Source: Chionis minor
Taxonomy: Eukaryota; Chordata; Aves; Charadriiformes; Chionididae
Direction of reading: 5' to 3'
Assembly (NCBI GenBank): GCA_013398295.1
Contig: VZSF01001891.1
Location: forward strand, 992,001 to 1,056,000
Length of the DNA stretch: 64,000 nt
Position numbers and translations under genes: made by a program. The notes beneath the pieces are model-generated. The model ran no database searches and was not told the DNA's origin. It saw only the letters and a program-made list of their open reading frames with translations. Below are positions 1-13,562 of this stretch, piece after piece. Positions within the stretch are counted from its first letter, which is position 1. Each line of letters opens with the position of its first letter.

Positions 1-3000
1 GAATACAGTTCACTATTCATTACAGTGGCACGGCTGAAATTTTTATTAAAGCCCAAATTTCTTATGTGAGAGTTTATGCGCTTTCTTGTTGATATTTTAC
101 TGTGGTTCAAACCAGCTTTGCTCACCAGTGAGTGTGTGGGCATGCACACAAGTGTGAGCGTGTGAGAGAGGGAGAAACCTTCATTTGAATGTATCAGCAT
201 GTGGTAACTGCATGCCACTACCTGGAGCTATGTGGTCACCAGACCACCCAAGAAGTATCCAGTAACAATGTGCATAAACCACAGGTTTTAGCCAACATCA
301 TATTTGTGAAAATTTCCTGAAATGGTTCTACATGTGCCTTTTTTGGCTCTGTATATTTTGCCTTAAAAGCCCAAGTGTGCAAAACTATTGCAACCATCAC
401 TGATGCACCAGGCAAGCCTTTTTTTTTGATTTATTTCTACAGCAGGGGGTGATTACTGTCAGAAGTTCCCTTGTTCTTCCTGAAAATCAACCTGTTTCCC
501 ACCGCCACTGGGCATGAGTTTCCCAGCCTGGGGGCCTGTCATCCGATAAGGCCAGAAAGAAGAACTGGGCACTTCACATACGGGAAGAAGAAGAAACACC
601 TTAGTCAGTGTTTAATCCTGTACCGCAAAGGTGACGTTAGATCATTGACTCATAAATGACGCAAAATCCCATATATCTTCTCCCATTTTTACAAGTGAAA
701 AAACCACCTTTGGCATCTTAGTTAGTTTCCAGTTTATCCTCACACGGAATTCCTTTACCTTTGTCAAACTGGAGAATAAGGTGCCTCGTAGCATGCTGCC
801 GGAAAACGTCTCCTCCTGACGTGGTGACTCTGTGCAGATCCCTCACCAGGACGGCCACATTTGATCAGCCACAGGGAGACGTGAAGCTGTGACAAAACAA
901 GGCTTCCTTAAAGCCTGGTCAAAAAGATAGTAGACGGGGAAGAGATTTATCTTTAGCACCAGGATCATGTCCTAGCCAGTCCCACCGAGGGCAGATGAGT
1001 GCTGAAAACACCTTCCGGAGTGCGTGGGAAGCCGGAAACCCATGGGAAAGTAGAGTAACAGGAATAAATTCAAACAGTCCCAGGTTGGGACTTTCTCACG
1101 CTCAGGAGGATGGACCCAGAGTTGACCGTGCCTCTGAGCCCAAAGCCAGGTTGCCACCTGAGCAGCCTTGCAAACAGCCAGGGAAAAAACGTCCCCAGCC
1201 TTTCTTTGCCTGGAGGAGAGACACAAATGTCCCTCCATGATGGTACAGAGATGCCAGGGGAGAAGCCTGCAGCTCAGCAGGGCCTGCAGATCCCTCCATT
1301 CGTACCAGCCGCCCCCACCTCCCTCACCCTGCCTAGCCCAAGTAATCCACATAAATGAAAAATAAAGCAAGCATGCCTCATTTTTCCTGATGCCAGAAAA
1401 AGAGCAAATTAGCTGCCTTTGAGCAACAATTAGGAAGCAGAACATTTCTCTGGGCATTGCTACAGAAGTAGATCATCCCTTAGAGCAGAAGCCATAATAG
1501 CTTTTGAATCATTATAAGCACCGCACATTCAAGCAACAGTGATTTGCACTGAAAATAATCTAGGGAAGACAGTGAAAGCAGCTTTTATGTAAATAAACTA
1601 ACCTTAGCATTTTGATACATTTGTATTGCACAAGGGTTTTGTTTTTCTACACCGAAGGAACCTCATATAAGAGAGAGAAAATAAGAACAAAAAGGATTAA
1701 AGGGTTTCAAGAATTTTAATATTTCTCTTTCTTTGGTGGATGACTATTTCCCACAATCTGATACTAGATGCCAATAGTTGTAGCCAAATTCAATTCTGTG
1801 TTTACCAATGCAATTTCAGGTTGATATCAAATTGTCAGATTTACTCAAACCCAATGAAAATTGCACATCAATCACAATGTCTGTATCAGAACCAGAGCTC
1901 AGAATATTTTAGAAATAGCTCTGAGAGATTGCCACTCAGAAAAAGGTAGTTTTAAAGCTGTTACTCCTGAGACCCTAACACTGTCCCTAGCCTCCTGTAC
2001 CTCTGCAGCTGTTTGAAAAAACCCATTTTTTTTTTTAATTTAAAAAGGAAGCAAAATAAGAAGGAACAAATCAAAAAAAAAAGTCTTTTGGAAGAAAGAG
2101 TATTGTTCAGCTCTGCAGGGCAGAGAACTCAGAGGATTTTAACTAACTGCACTTCTGCATTGTAAGACACCAACAAAACACGTATTTCCAGGATTACCTG
2201 GTTAAATTAATGCAGCTCAGTTTTAAAGCCTGTTTGTCCAATTCGACCAGAGGGACTGATTTCAGTTAAACTGCTATTCCCTCAGGAATTTTCCTCCAGT
2301 TTTATTTGTTTTTACACTCATTTGAGTTAAACTATTTCAATTTTGCCTGTAGGAAGAGTGCTTGGATTTAAAAATACAGTTGCAGGAAACAAACAAAACC
2401 ATCCCATGATGCCGATCGTACCAACAAAAAGCTGAATTTCTCATGTGTGGGTACCATCTCCTGTATCTCACTTCTCTCATTGCCAGAAAAGTAATGCCAG
2501 GGTAGCAATCAACAGATTTACCAGTAAGGATGCAAATAGGGTCCTTCTGGGGAGTCGTCCCTGCCCCTGTCTGCCCAAAGCAACCCCGATGGGACTCTTT
2601 TAGGCAGGTGAATTTATGAGGAGCACACACTGCATATATCTTCATTGACCGGCCTCACAGCTCCAGCACTGTTGACCTCTGAGAGCTCCAGCGCAAATTA
2701 AGGTGTCCAGACAAGTTTTGAATAATTTGTTTCACCGTGTCAAGAGTCCTTGATCAAGGTAGGAAAAACCAGTGCCAAGCGAGGCCGAGTCATCACACAA
2801 CTCTTACTTAATGTCCTTTACGCCGCGGGGTTTCTGATGGGTTGAGAGCCTGTGATGAATGAACCTGCAGTCACTGCTATATCGATGGCAGAGTTTTCAG
2901 CTTTTACTCCAGAGATACTCTGCTAACTCAAAGGTCAACGCGCTGGCCCTGTGCCCTGCTTTTTACTGGGGAGGGATCGTAGCCCATTAGGGCTTTGACC

Positions 3001-6000
3001 ACGGCACGAAGTGCTTCAGCCTGAGCCTCTGAAGAAAAGCAACCATCTCACTGGAAAACATCTCAAGGAGGTGGCAGGTGCCAGCAGAGATGCACCAACA
3101 AGTCATTGCAATGAGGGGCAACAAGGCAGGGGGAGGATAGCAAAGCCCAGGCAGTTTTGGCAAAAATAAAGCAATGTGTCAGAAACGAAACAGATATCCA
3201 ACACGAGTAAAGGTGTGCTGGGCATGGTTCTCCTGCACGTCTCACTGGAAACGTTGCAGATGTTGCCTTTAACGAACTTGCTCGTATTACCTGGCAAGAT
3301 GAGAGCCTGAAGGCTGCAGCCTCAGCAACCCTGCTCCGGGACTGCGGCACTTACCTTAGCCAAAACACTGCCCAAAGCCATTTTCTGTTATCGACTGAAA
3401 CATGGGTGATAGACCCACAAGACAGTTACAGGGGCACAGCTGAAGGAAATCTTCCATTTTCACCCAAGGCGCGGGGGATCAAAGCAAAAGAGCATTTGCT
3501 GTGACACAGGACGTGCAATGTCACCGTCAATCCCAGCCTGGCACAGCGATCCCAGAGGGCTCAGCAAGCACCAGGAGCCGCATCTCAGATAGCTTCAGCT
3601 GCCAAGGTGCTGCAAACCTGGATTCCTCTCATGCCATGAAAGGCACAAAATCCCTTATCAAAGTGCTAGCACCACCACATCACAAGGATGTTCTTACATT
3701 TGCTGTCCAAAAAAAAAAAGAGGGGCACATCATAGCTGATAGCTGTTCTGAAAAGCTGTGGAGAGCCTTGCTGGCAAGCAGAGGACCAACATGTGAGAGC
3801 GATTCTGCAGCCACAGCAATACTCCAGGCCTGTCTACGCTGCAAAGTCAGGCAGTGCTCCACTCAGGTGAGTGAGAGCAACCTTGAAAAGCCCCGGCTAC
3901 AGTCAACGTGCTTCCATCCCACCGCGGCATGGGGCTCGCTCTTGCTATTTTATGATTTTGCTGTGTGCAATTGTCTGTTAGGCAAGGTTTGAAGATCTGA
4001 GGCAACAATATTTTATAAAATAAACTGATTTCTCTCCTATCTGCGTAAGAAATATTAAAACATCATCACTGCAATTTTAGGCAGGGAATGTTTATGTAAG
4101 AACATCGTGCAGATGTGGTGAAAGGCTAATAAAGCGATGCTAATTATCTAATCAATCTTTCTTAACCTTTGTTTTAGACACTACATGGCGCGTATGTTAA
4201 GCTTAGATCCATTTTTCAGGGTCTAAATAATGTTGTAATCATAGCTGTAATGTGTGGGTTCATTGAAAATTTCTCTTTAAATGCAACATTGTCAGTTTAC
4301 ACAGAAATCTGTCTATAAGCCATCTGTTGCAGAAACCGGTCATTATCAATTTCATCAATCTGTTCCCAAATTTTGCAGATGCCAGCCACTAGGAACCATC
4401 TGTTAGTGTCAAAAAAGTAACAATTCAATAAGCAGACTATTTGGGGAGGAGGTGAGGAAAGATGTTGCAATATTTGGCGCAAAAGGCAAACTTGCTAATT
4501 GTTGCAGTTTTACTACTGACCTACAACTTGGTTGGGAGCAATGCCAAGCTCATTGATTAGCCACCAGTGGGAGGGAGATTTCCAGAAGACAGTAATAACC
4601 ATCGGCAGTAACTAAACTGGAGAACTGACACCTACTCCTGCTGTAACATATTGTCCAGCAGCATCCAGGCTGGCGCCGGCAGTGACTTTCCCAAAGTCAC
4701 CAGTGCAATTTGAGCAGCTCTGAATGATTACCTCTAGCAGTAGTTTAAATAAAGGCAGAGTGTGTAAATGGGCCAAAACAGCACGTTTTCATGGTTTTGT
4801 TCAGACTTGTGAAATAAAACAAATTCCACATCTCTTCCTCAAGTGACCATCACTCACTGCAATGTTCACAATTGCTGGGACCATCTTGACACCCAAAATC
4901 GACACCCTTTGAGCCCTCCGCTGTGACCCAACAAGGCATGTAGCTCCTGAAGAGGCAGCGTTTCTTTACAGCCCCACTAGAAGAAGCTGCCAAAGCCACG
5001 CTGGGCAGCAGGTGGGACACCAACCACAGGGCTGTGGGTGTCAGGGTCTACAGTGGGGACAGGACCTGGGCTTCTTCTTCTGAGAAGTGACAGAAGTAGA
5101 AGAGATAAACGGCGTGTTTTGGTCAAAAACCTTCTTTCCCTTCATTTTTCGATTTATATGCCTGTAAACTCACTCATTAACCATCCAACTCAAACTCAGA
5201 TTATTAACCACCTTGATAGCAGCCATTTGACTATCACCAAATCGCACAAAAAAAAAAAAAAGCAAGGTTTGCTTGTTCCTAAAATGCCTCTGCTGAAGCC
5301 ACTGCTGTTGCCTGCGTGACACCCCGTCTATGGATGCAGAGTCGTAAGAACTAAAAAGTTTTGTGTAAAACAAAGCACGGGCTGAAAAATTAAGAAAATG
5401 AGAGATATGGCAAACATAATGATATTTAACTGCTGGCCAGAACTCCCTACCCTTGCTGACAATTACATTTTCCCTTTGCTTTCCCAGTCCACAGAGGAGC
5501 CTGCTTTGACAAATACCTGGCAGATAAACGCGTCGCTCTGGAATCAGAAAGCACAGGAGCTCAGTGTTAATGAACTACCCTTGCAGCAAGAGCAAAAAAC
5601 CATTTGTTTTCAGGCACAGCTTTCTCAAGAAAAAAAAAAAAACAGTTCGGGTTCAGTTTGCAGGAGGACACGCATTCTGAAAGTGCTTCCATTTGCAGTT
5701 TCTAATGGGCACTTTTATTTGGGTCAGCTGCATAATTGTATAACGCAGTCATTCTCCGGGAAAGCTGCTTTGTCCATACAGTCAGCCCTGGGACTTTTCA
5801 CCTCAGCAATTTGGGATAAATCTGCATCTCTCTCAATCTCATTCAAAAATGCAATAAAGAAGACCAAGCCGTTTTCTTCAGCCAAAATTGAAAGACAGTT
5901 ATCTGCAAAACTACTGCACCTTCTAATCATCATCTTCGGGCCTTGCAATGCATTAAGTATATTCTGGTAAAGAAACTGTACCACAAGAACACACACAACT

Positions 6001-6162
6001 CTGCTCACAGCAGCTCCAGGTCGGGAAAGCACCCGCACAGCCCACACATCTTGCTGGACCAACACTTGTTTTCAAGCTGATATATTCATATATATATTTA
6101 CATATATTTATATATTTACATGCACACACAGGCGCACGCACAAGAAAGCGCGTGAAAGTACC

Positions 6163-6217
6163 GCATTAACTATTATTATATAAATATTAACTATTAATAT
6201 ACAAATATTAACTATTG
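6163..6217 (+). repeat. AT-rich minisatellite-like repeat
   Basis: Three copies of ATTAACTATT occur at about 20 bp spacing, the last two extended to AAATATTAACTATT. An AT/CA-rich simple stretch precedes them at about 6082-6145 (TATATATATTTACATATATT, then CACACA). Confidence 0.7.
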
Positions 6218-6779
6218 CTTATCCTTCCAAGCTGTGATAGCCCTTCCCATCTGACCTTCAAAGGCATTTCCTTTGGTCCGTGTTCCCTATAAATCACAGC
6301 TGGAAGGAGCCAAGTCGGGGCTGATCAATGCTCAGGACAGGAGCGAGCGCTCTTCGTTGAGAAAGGACCATGGGGGCAGGCCGAGATGAACAGGGGAGTA
6401 GATCCATATGTTAAGGCTCCAAAAGCCCTAATCAAATGCTCGTTGACGCTGTCGGGGGACAACAAAATGCAAATGTTACACTGAGGAGGTGAGGGCTGGG
6501 GTGGGCAGGCAGAAGGCAGGAGGAGAAGCTGGTATTTGTAAACATTTTACAGGAATTGACATAGCTGAGCGGTTTGCTGGTAGAAGAAACAGGGGGAAAA
6601 AAAATAAATTAAAAGCTCAATATTCATACGCTGTGCAGCAAAAGCCATACCTGTGTGGGATTATTACAAATGGATTTGGCTGTGCTCAGGGTTTTCAATT
6701 CAGTGTTTATAATAAAGGGTAGCTAAACGCTCTTTCTCACAGCTGAACATCAGCATGCAGACCTGCAAGGATAACTGAC

Positions 6780-6960
6780 CTTTTGGAATGTTAATTATCT
6801 TTAAAAGGCCTGTTTGCCCAGAATTGTCTGAACCAGCTGTAACCAGCCACCAGTGTCACCGAGGAGAAATGATGGACGTCATGAGGAGTCATTTGATATC
6901 CATTAAAAAGGAGGAAAGTCATTAAAATATATTGGGCCCAGGGACCTTATGAAACAAAGA
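6780..6960. promoter_or_regulatory. Candidate regulatory element with CRE/ATF motif
   Basis: A compact block has TTAATTATCTTTAAAAGG, GACGTCAT (6875-6882), GAGTCAT (AP-1-like), TGATATCCATTAAAAAGG and ATTAAAATATATTGGGCCC. Motif density is the only evidence; an alignment across birds and mammals would decide it. Confidence 0.25.
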
Positions 6961-9900
6961 GAAGGTAATTACTTTAGGCTCAGATTTACCTGCCTGGACT
7001 AATCAATAAAAAGACACCCTGAAAAGGAGAGAGGGAGTAGAAAGAATGCATTTTGACATGTCTGAGAGGAACATCTGTTACCAGGGCAGAAGAAAAAGGT
7101 CGGTTGTGCCTGCCTGAGCACAGCTGGCCCGGCCGCACCCCTGCGCTGGGAGAGGGGACTCACCACGGGAACAGGAGCCAAAATACACCTTTTTAGAGGA
7201 GTCACAGGTCGGAAAGACTGCATCAGCATGCCTTCAGCCCAGTCCTGGCTTTGGCTAGTTGTGTGACCTTGGGAATATCACTTAGGACATGGCCAGGCTG
7301 CATTAACTAAGCAGATGGAGGTACCTAAAGAGGTGCCCTCACTTTGCTGTCGCTGTGTATGGATATTAGCTGTCCTCACCGGGGCCAAGCTGTGGAGAGT
7401 AGAGCATTTCTGAAGCTTAAAGTACGTCTTCAGTGGCTCAGCAGCTATGTAGAAGCACCCAAGCTGCTTTTTCAGCAGGGCTCTGCAAAATTTCCCTGGA
7501 TTATGCAGCATCTTCTGGGGCTCTCCGTGGCCAGATGCTCAGAGGCAGCAGGATTCAAGCCCTCACAAAAGTTTGCTGACTTTTTAACACCCCGGTAGGC
7601 ACCAAGCACTTTGAAAAACCTGATCCCACCTAATCTCTTTTAAAACGTAATGCTAATTTACTTCTTCACCAGGGTATGGGCAAATTAGCTCAGCTCTAGA
7701 AGATGAGCAAGGAAGGCTTAGGCACAGAATCGCCACGGGCACCTCATGCCCCAGAAGCGATGCTATCCCACCTCCACTAAAAGCAATGGGCGTTTGGGCA
7801 CTTTTTTCTCCAAAAGCAAAGTTGCTGATTTTATGCACCGTGCAAATCATTTGGGTTTTTGCAAAGCCAAGTATCCTCTGAGCCACTTAACAGAACTCCA
7901 TGTATCTTCCAAAATGAGACATGCAAAAAACCCATGAGTTAGTTTTGTATCATTATTCATTCTAATTAAAATCTTTGTCAAGGGAATCTATTGCCTTTTT
8001 TCTATTTTCTGCTCGGATGTTGCAGTCCTTGACATTACGTTGCGGTCTATGAAGACACAGAATATTAATGCCTCCCATTCTAGAAAAATATATTGAGTCT
8101 GCTCTACTATTTTGACCTTTTCAGTACATTGTATTTTGATTAACTGGCCACCTTGCTTCTGCCCCACAGGTCCGCAAGGCTAGAGAGGGACGAAGAGGTG
8201 GAAAAGCTACCAAATCACATTTCTAATCACTGGGAAGGTTAAAGGAGCACGATAAAACATGGTATCTCACAGACCAGCTGAAGCACTCAGGCTGCGGCAC
8301 AACTGCATACATAGAGGAGAACGGTGGAGACCAGAAGCAAAAGGCCCCACCATCATCACAAACATCTTTTCCACCTTGCTATTCTGTATTACTTTCTCTC
8401 CATAGCCTCTGCCAGTGCTGTCTTTCCCAAGAGCCAATTAATTCAAGTCACAAATATCCGCCCTGAATTCTTGCAGGTAATTAGCACCACAGGTTATCAA
8501 CAGGAAGCTGGTACCCACAGGCACTTCAGATAATTGTGTTTCAATATTGGCACATTTCTGCTCACCACAAAAGGTCATTTCAGTTTCTCTCCTCCATTTT
8601 CTCCCTCTCTTTTACTAAGTGAATGAAAAATCGTTATTATTTTGAATGCTCTAAACAGCTGGCAAAGGCTTTTGGCATTACAGGACAGACCTGAGTGACG
8701 TGGGCACTTCAGGAGGTTGCAAAATTTTTATTTTCTAATCCTTCGTTTTGGATATAACCCTCCTCAGCACACCAGTTAATGAAAAAAAACCCCAAAGTCT
8801 CACCAAATACTCACACACCTGAATTAATTTCAAAGAAAAGCAATGGAAAGAATACATTATTATAATGTAGCAAAACTGTTGGTCACTTTAACCAGCATCT
8901 GCATTTTGGGGAAAGCTGTATTTAGTACTGCACAAATTTTGAGGACCCTTTACCTGTTACAAGAAGTTGTAAAGGGTAACCATTCATTTAGTTATATGAT
9001 GAATAGCTTCCACAAACAGACTAAGTATTATACACGAAGGACCATGTAATTACTTTGTAAATATGGGATTATATCTGTCCTTGAAACAAGAAAACAAGTT
9101 AAATCAGCCTTGCAAAATTGTACTCCCCACTCACAGTAAGTGAGTAGTTCTGTTGCAAAAATAAATTACAAATCATCATTGTCTTTACAGAATAGTCACA
9201 GTAAAAGGACAGCTGTGATGGTTTGGTGACAGGGCTAGACAATTTCAAGGCAAGACTGTATAAAGTGTTAAATTTCAGTAATAACAAAACCTTATCTGCA
9301 AGAAATATTTGAGAGCATGCAATAACTTCATAGCCTCCTTGGATTGCTAAATAAACTATATGTTGAAAAAGATGAAGTTGGCATTTGCGCCCCGTTAAGC
9401 TGAAGTGGTGGTAAGCCACGGCTCTACAGCTCTTAATTTATACCGTTGTGTCCACCCTGTTGCCTCTCCTGTCTTCTTCAAGGCACCAGCCATGCCCTGT
9501 ACCCAGCATTTTCTGCAAGAGCTCAATCACAGTCACTTGATCTTCTCAGCCAGGTGTCTACTTATTGACACCCCCTGTCAGTGTACACAGGTGTAGCAAG
9601 AGAAAGCCAAAATTATCCCCATACAGAGAGGTTTGCACACACAGTCCAGTAATGCTGGCCTTGGAGATACCAAAATGAATCAAATGAATGTTGCAACTCT
9701 CCTTTCTGAATTAATTCTGAAAGACAAGATCTCACACGGAGTGCATTAACAACAGCAGTGTTCTGAGTTGCTTTGAGTTACTCCCTTTCTATCACCGCTG
9801 CATTATTACACCTAGGGGGTTTTTTATTGCATCATTAAAGTTAATGAAATCTTATAGACACAGAACCAGTGGGTGGTGCAACAGGGAACATTAAAATCAT

Positions 9901-9985
9901 AACCCTCATTTCAATCATTCATAGAACTGGAAAGCTAACCACTGAAGACTGCAGAGAACTTGCTTAAAGAAACACCGTGGCCCTT

Positions 9986-10020
9986 TAAAAAAAAAAAAAA
10001 AAGAGAAAAGAAAAGAAAAA
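9986..10020. repeat. A-rich simple repeat
   Basis: An A-run of about 16 is followed by GAGAAAAGAAAAGAAAAA. Low-complexity sequence. Confidence 0.85.
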
Positions 10021-12119
10021 TGTGACACTATCTCAGTAAAAGAAAGTGTAGCCCTAGTGCAATTCCCAGTTGCCTTCAGGAAATCAATACTCGCTTCATA
10101 TGGTACAAAACTTTTTCTTTAACCTTTACTCAAGGTACAACAGTACAATCAATCCCGGGTTTCGGCCCCGGTGACCTTCCCCAGCGACGGCACAGCCCAG
10201 CGTGCCGCGAGCTCAGGCAGCCCTTTGCGGATCCAGCCCCTAATTGCAGCCCACCCTGCCAGCGTCACCGGTTCTCCCTCCAGACAAGCAGCCCGTCACA
10301 CTCTCGTCCTTCGGCCAGATGCTCCACTGAAGCTCCCAGTGACGTTGGGAAGTGACCACGCGCTCTGCTTGGCATCAGGGTACAACACACCAAACAACAG
10401 GACGACCATGACAAAGGATAAAAACTTATTGTTTACAGCCACCCGACAAACTCGCTGCTTGCCCACAAAAGCAACCGACCATTTGCAAGCCAATAGATTT
10501 TTTTTTCTTTCCTTCCCTCCCTTCAAACTTGCTATTCTAAAACAGTTATTGGGAAGTTTCATGCATTATCACCTCCTGCTGTAAAAAGCAGTCAAGTACT
10601 TTCCTCCCAAAGGAATGATGCAAAATAATGGGACAGAAGGTCGCCTCAGCTCACCTATTTTGAACACAGGTTGGTTTATTAAACCAAATTCTTTTTCTTT
10701 TATTTTAATAGGGTCATTGAGTCATTCAAGCTCTTATGTACAAAACCTAAATGCTTCTCACAGCTGTCAACCACCAATACAGAGAGAACGTCATTCCCAA
10801 CCTGACTCACATCTAAAATCCCCAGCAGGAATCCTGCAAAGCGATGCCCCCTGCACATCTGTATGGTTCGTGCCTCGGCTGCACCTCTGGATAAGAGCAC
10901 GTGTACCAGGAAATGATGCTCTTAACAACAGGCTTCAAGTGACCTAGGAAGCACACCTCCTTGGCCTAAATTCAGTCAAAACAGACTCCTGGCCAAGCGT
11001 GAGCGCCGTTGCTGTTTAAGCATTACTTTTAAGTGTTTCAACCCGGTAATCTCAAAGCTCATCATCTCACAAAGTTCATCATCTCAAAATACCGTGGTGT
11101 ATATGGTGTAACTCAGACAGGATGCGCACACCCCACATCTCCGAACACAGGCTGGCTGAGCCAGTGCAAGACATTAGCACCCAGATTTACAGCTTCCTGT
11201 AAAAAGCAGAGTCAAACAACAAAACTCAGCTTTGGACCCCCACACCCATCGCAGATTTTCCCTCATTACAGAAGGTGATGCTCTCTGCTCACACCGACAT
11301 GCTACAAGTGACTCGGTGGATGGCGACAATCTGCCTATCCACATGTCCAAAAATTTCGTTTTGGTTTGCTTTTTAACTGATATTGTCTATTTTCAAGATA
11401 TCTACTTTCACCTCTATCCCCGAGCATCTTCAGGAGACTTGCACGTACGTGCAGCGGTCCCCAAAGATGCTCAGGTGACAGAGACGCGTGTGCACACACA
11501 CCATTACGTGATCCTCTACTACCCAGATCTGGGAAAGCAGGAGGAGTTTGGGTGTGGGTTTGATTCCTTTCTGCCTCCTGAAGTGTGTCCGATCGGATGT
11601 GCCGGTGATGGTTGCCTTAGAAACCAGCAGAAGTTGTCTTGCCTGGCCGGGGCAGAGTCTCTTGTACTGCCGAGAGCAGGGAGGCAGCAAGGCAGGGATG
11701 CACATTCCCTGCCTTTTCCGCTGGGCATGAAACAGGAACGCCATGAAGTGGCGGCACCAGCAGAGCTCAGCGTCCACCAGCCCCTCCAAAGGGCCAGGAG
11801 ATGCAGCACCAAACTGCTGCCAACCGGGGTCTGCCCTTCCCGGGAGGATCTGTGGGTCTCTCCGGGCGGAGGGAAGGTGTATTTTCCCTAAGCAAATCCC
11901 CAGGGATGGCGACAGCTCCTACATCTCATTCGCTTCATAGATGGGAGCAATGGGACAACGTCCATCTGTTTACAGTGATTTTCTTCCTTAACCAGTAAAA
12001 AACATTTAATTGAATTAAGCAAGTTTTCTTCAATTTTTATGTGTAAATACAAATGATACATAACCGCTACAGATATACCTTTATATGAAGTGATCTACAT
12101 ATGAAAAATCTACTGCTAC

Positions 12120-12520
12120 GATCATTCGTATTTTAATTATCAGCACAGTTCTGTTAATTTCAGGCTCTAGCGGAAACACGCAAAAATCAATGTTTGATAA
12201 ATGGAAAAAGGCTTTAATGGGTCAAGGAGGATTATATTTTTGCAATTCTGCAAACTATGCAAGCAAGAGAAGTAAACAAAGATGTTGGCAGCTGTTTAAA
12301 GAAAAATATTTGGCAATAGCCCTTTAAACAGGTTTAAAATTTACATATATTTATGCCAAGACTTTCCCGAGATATTTGAAATTGTATTCATGATTTTGGT
12401 GGGGAGAGGGAGAGTGGGGGAGAAAGGGGTAAGAAAATGTACAAATATTTGAAAGCCAGCTTTAGAATGTATTTAAATCCCTTTCAAATGCAGTCTAAAG
12501 GTCTGCAGTCTGTGCAATCA
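12120..12520. promoter_or_regulatory. Candidate conserved regulatory block
   Basis: AT-rich but complex sequence with no repeats or CpG. It includes TTTTAATTATCAG, AATCAATGTTTGATAAATGG, GCAGCTGTTTAAAG (E-box) and CCTTTAAACAGGTTTAAA. It resembles vertebrate developmental enhancers, but this is judged from composition and motif clustering only. Confidence 0.25.
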
Positions 12521-13204
12521 TTGCCTTCAGTGCCATTTTTGTCAGTTCAGTGCAGTATTCAAAATCCATTTAATGCTATGAAAAGGAGCAGCCTTTTTCA
12601 TGAATTCTGATTTATTTAATATTAAATCTGAGTCCAATATGGCACAGAAGCAGCAAAAATTGTGCTCGAAGCAACAACCAAACTTACTTTCCACTTTGAC
12701 AGGTGAACAAGGAGTTATTACATTTTTTGCCCAGCACCTTCCAAACTCCGTGTAGCCGAGTTTCCTTATTAAGAAATGCAATTTCACTTAGGTGCTGCAA
12801 CAGCAAAATATGGCATGTTAGGTCATGGCTAACAATGGAGGAGCAAATGTAAACACAGATATAACTAACTTTTTTTTTTATTTTTTAAAAAGTGCAGAAG
12901 TAATAAAAATGGAAATCAAGTCCAAAACCAGAGTTGCTGCCAAGCCTTCGCCAGCACAGAGGGACGCCCGTGGCCCCAACCGGTGTGGGCAGCGTGCCCG
13001 CTGCTGCCCCAGCCCAGTGCCTGCCCATCGGCGATGGGCAACGGCAGCAACTGAGCACCCTCCCCTCCAGCGCCCATGAAAGCGGGGCACGTGAGGCTCT
13101 GCCTGTCCCCTTTGGTGTGGGAAGGGCCAGAGGCACTACCAGAGCACAATTTTATTTTTTTGAGAGGAGGTAGCGGCTACCACTTCTTCTGACAGCATGT
13201 GCAG

Positions 13205-13562
13205 CAGCTTCTGTGTAGAGAACTTACCGCTCTACAACTGCCTGAACAAAAGGAGGTTGTAGTGAGATGGGGGTTGCTCTTTTCTCCCAAGTAACAACTG
13301 ATAGGACAAGAGGAAACGGCCTCAAGTTGTGCCAGGGGAGGTTTAGATTGGATATGAGGAAAAAAATTCTTCACAGAAAGGGTTATCAAACACTGGAACA
13401 GGCTGCCCAGGGCAATGGTGGAGTTGCCATCTCTGGAGGTATTTAAAAGCTGGGCAGACGTGGTGCTGAGGGACATGGGTTAGTGGTGGATTTGGGCAGT
13501 GTTAGGTTTATAGTTGGACTTGATGATCTTAAAGGTCTCTTCCAACCCAGGTGATTCTATGA
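13205..13562 (+). mobile_element. CR1 LINE fragment, 3' end, about 360 bp
   Basis: Typical CR1 3' sequence in forward orientation: CTCTACAACTGCCTGAAC at the left, AGGCTGCCCAGGGCAATGG in the middle, and TTGGACTTGATGATCTTAAA then CCAACCCAGGTGATTCTATG at the end. It is 5'-truncated, as nearly all CR1 copies are, and carries no reverse-transcriptase domain. The reading frame on the opposite strand containing LLNTSRDG is a by-product of this repeat and recurs in the copies at 53.9 and 54.7 kb. Confidence 0.93.

Larger units (their letters stand above)
1..13204. other. Gene-free non-coding stretch (left block)
   Basis: No exon, RNA gene or interspersed repeat recognised. The reading frames here, including 190 codons at 5398-5970 and 219 codons at 11232-11891, match no domain. 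The first has lysine runs from A-tracts, and the second has competing antisense frames. Notable contents are an AT-rich homeodomain-motif patch at 4141-4158 (TAATTATCTAATCAATCT), a CRE/ATF half-palindrome GACGTCAT at 6875-6882, a CpG cluster at about 10150-10370, and AT-rich enhancer-like sequence at 12120-12520. Confidence 0.6.

Noticed and set aside
5398..5970. 190-codon plus-strand frame
   Set aside because: Contains lysine runs from A-tracts, no known domain, and a 113-codon antisense frame over the same bases.
11232..11891. 219-codon plus-strand frame
   Set aside because: No domain, signal peptide or codon pattern recognised. The same segment has competing antisense frames of 119 and 97 codons, typical of a low-stop non-coding stretch.
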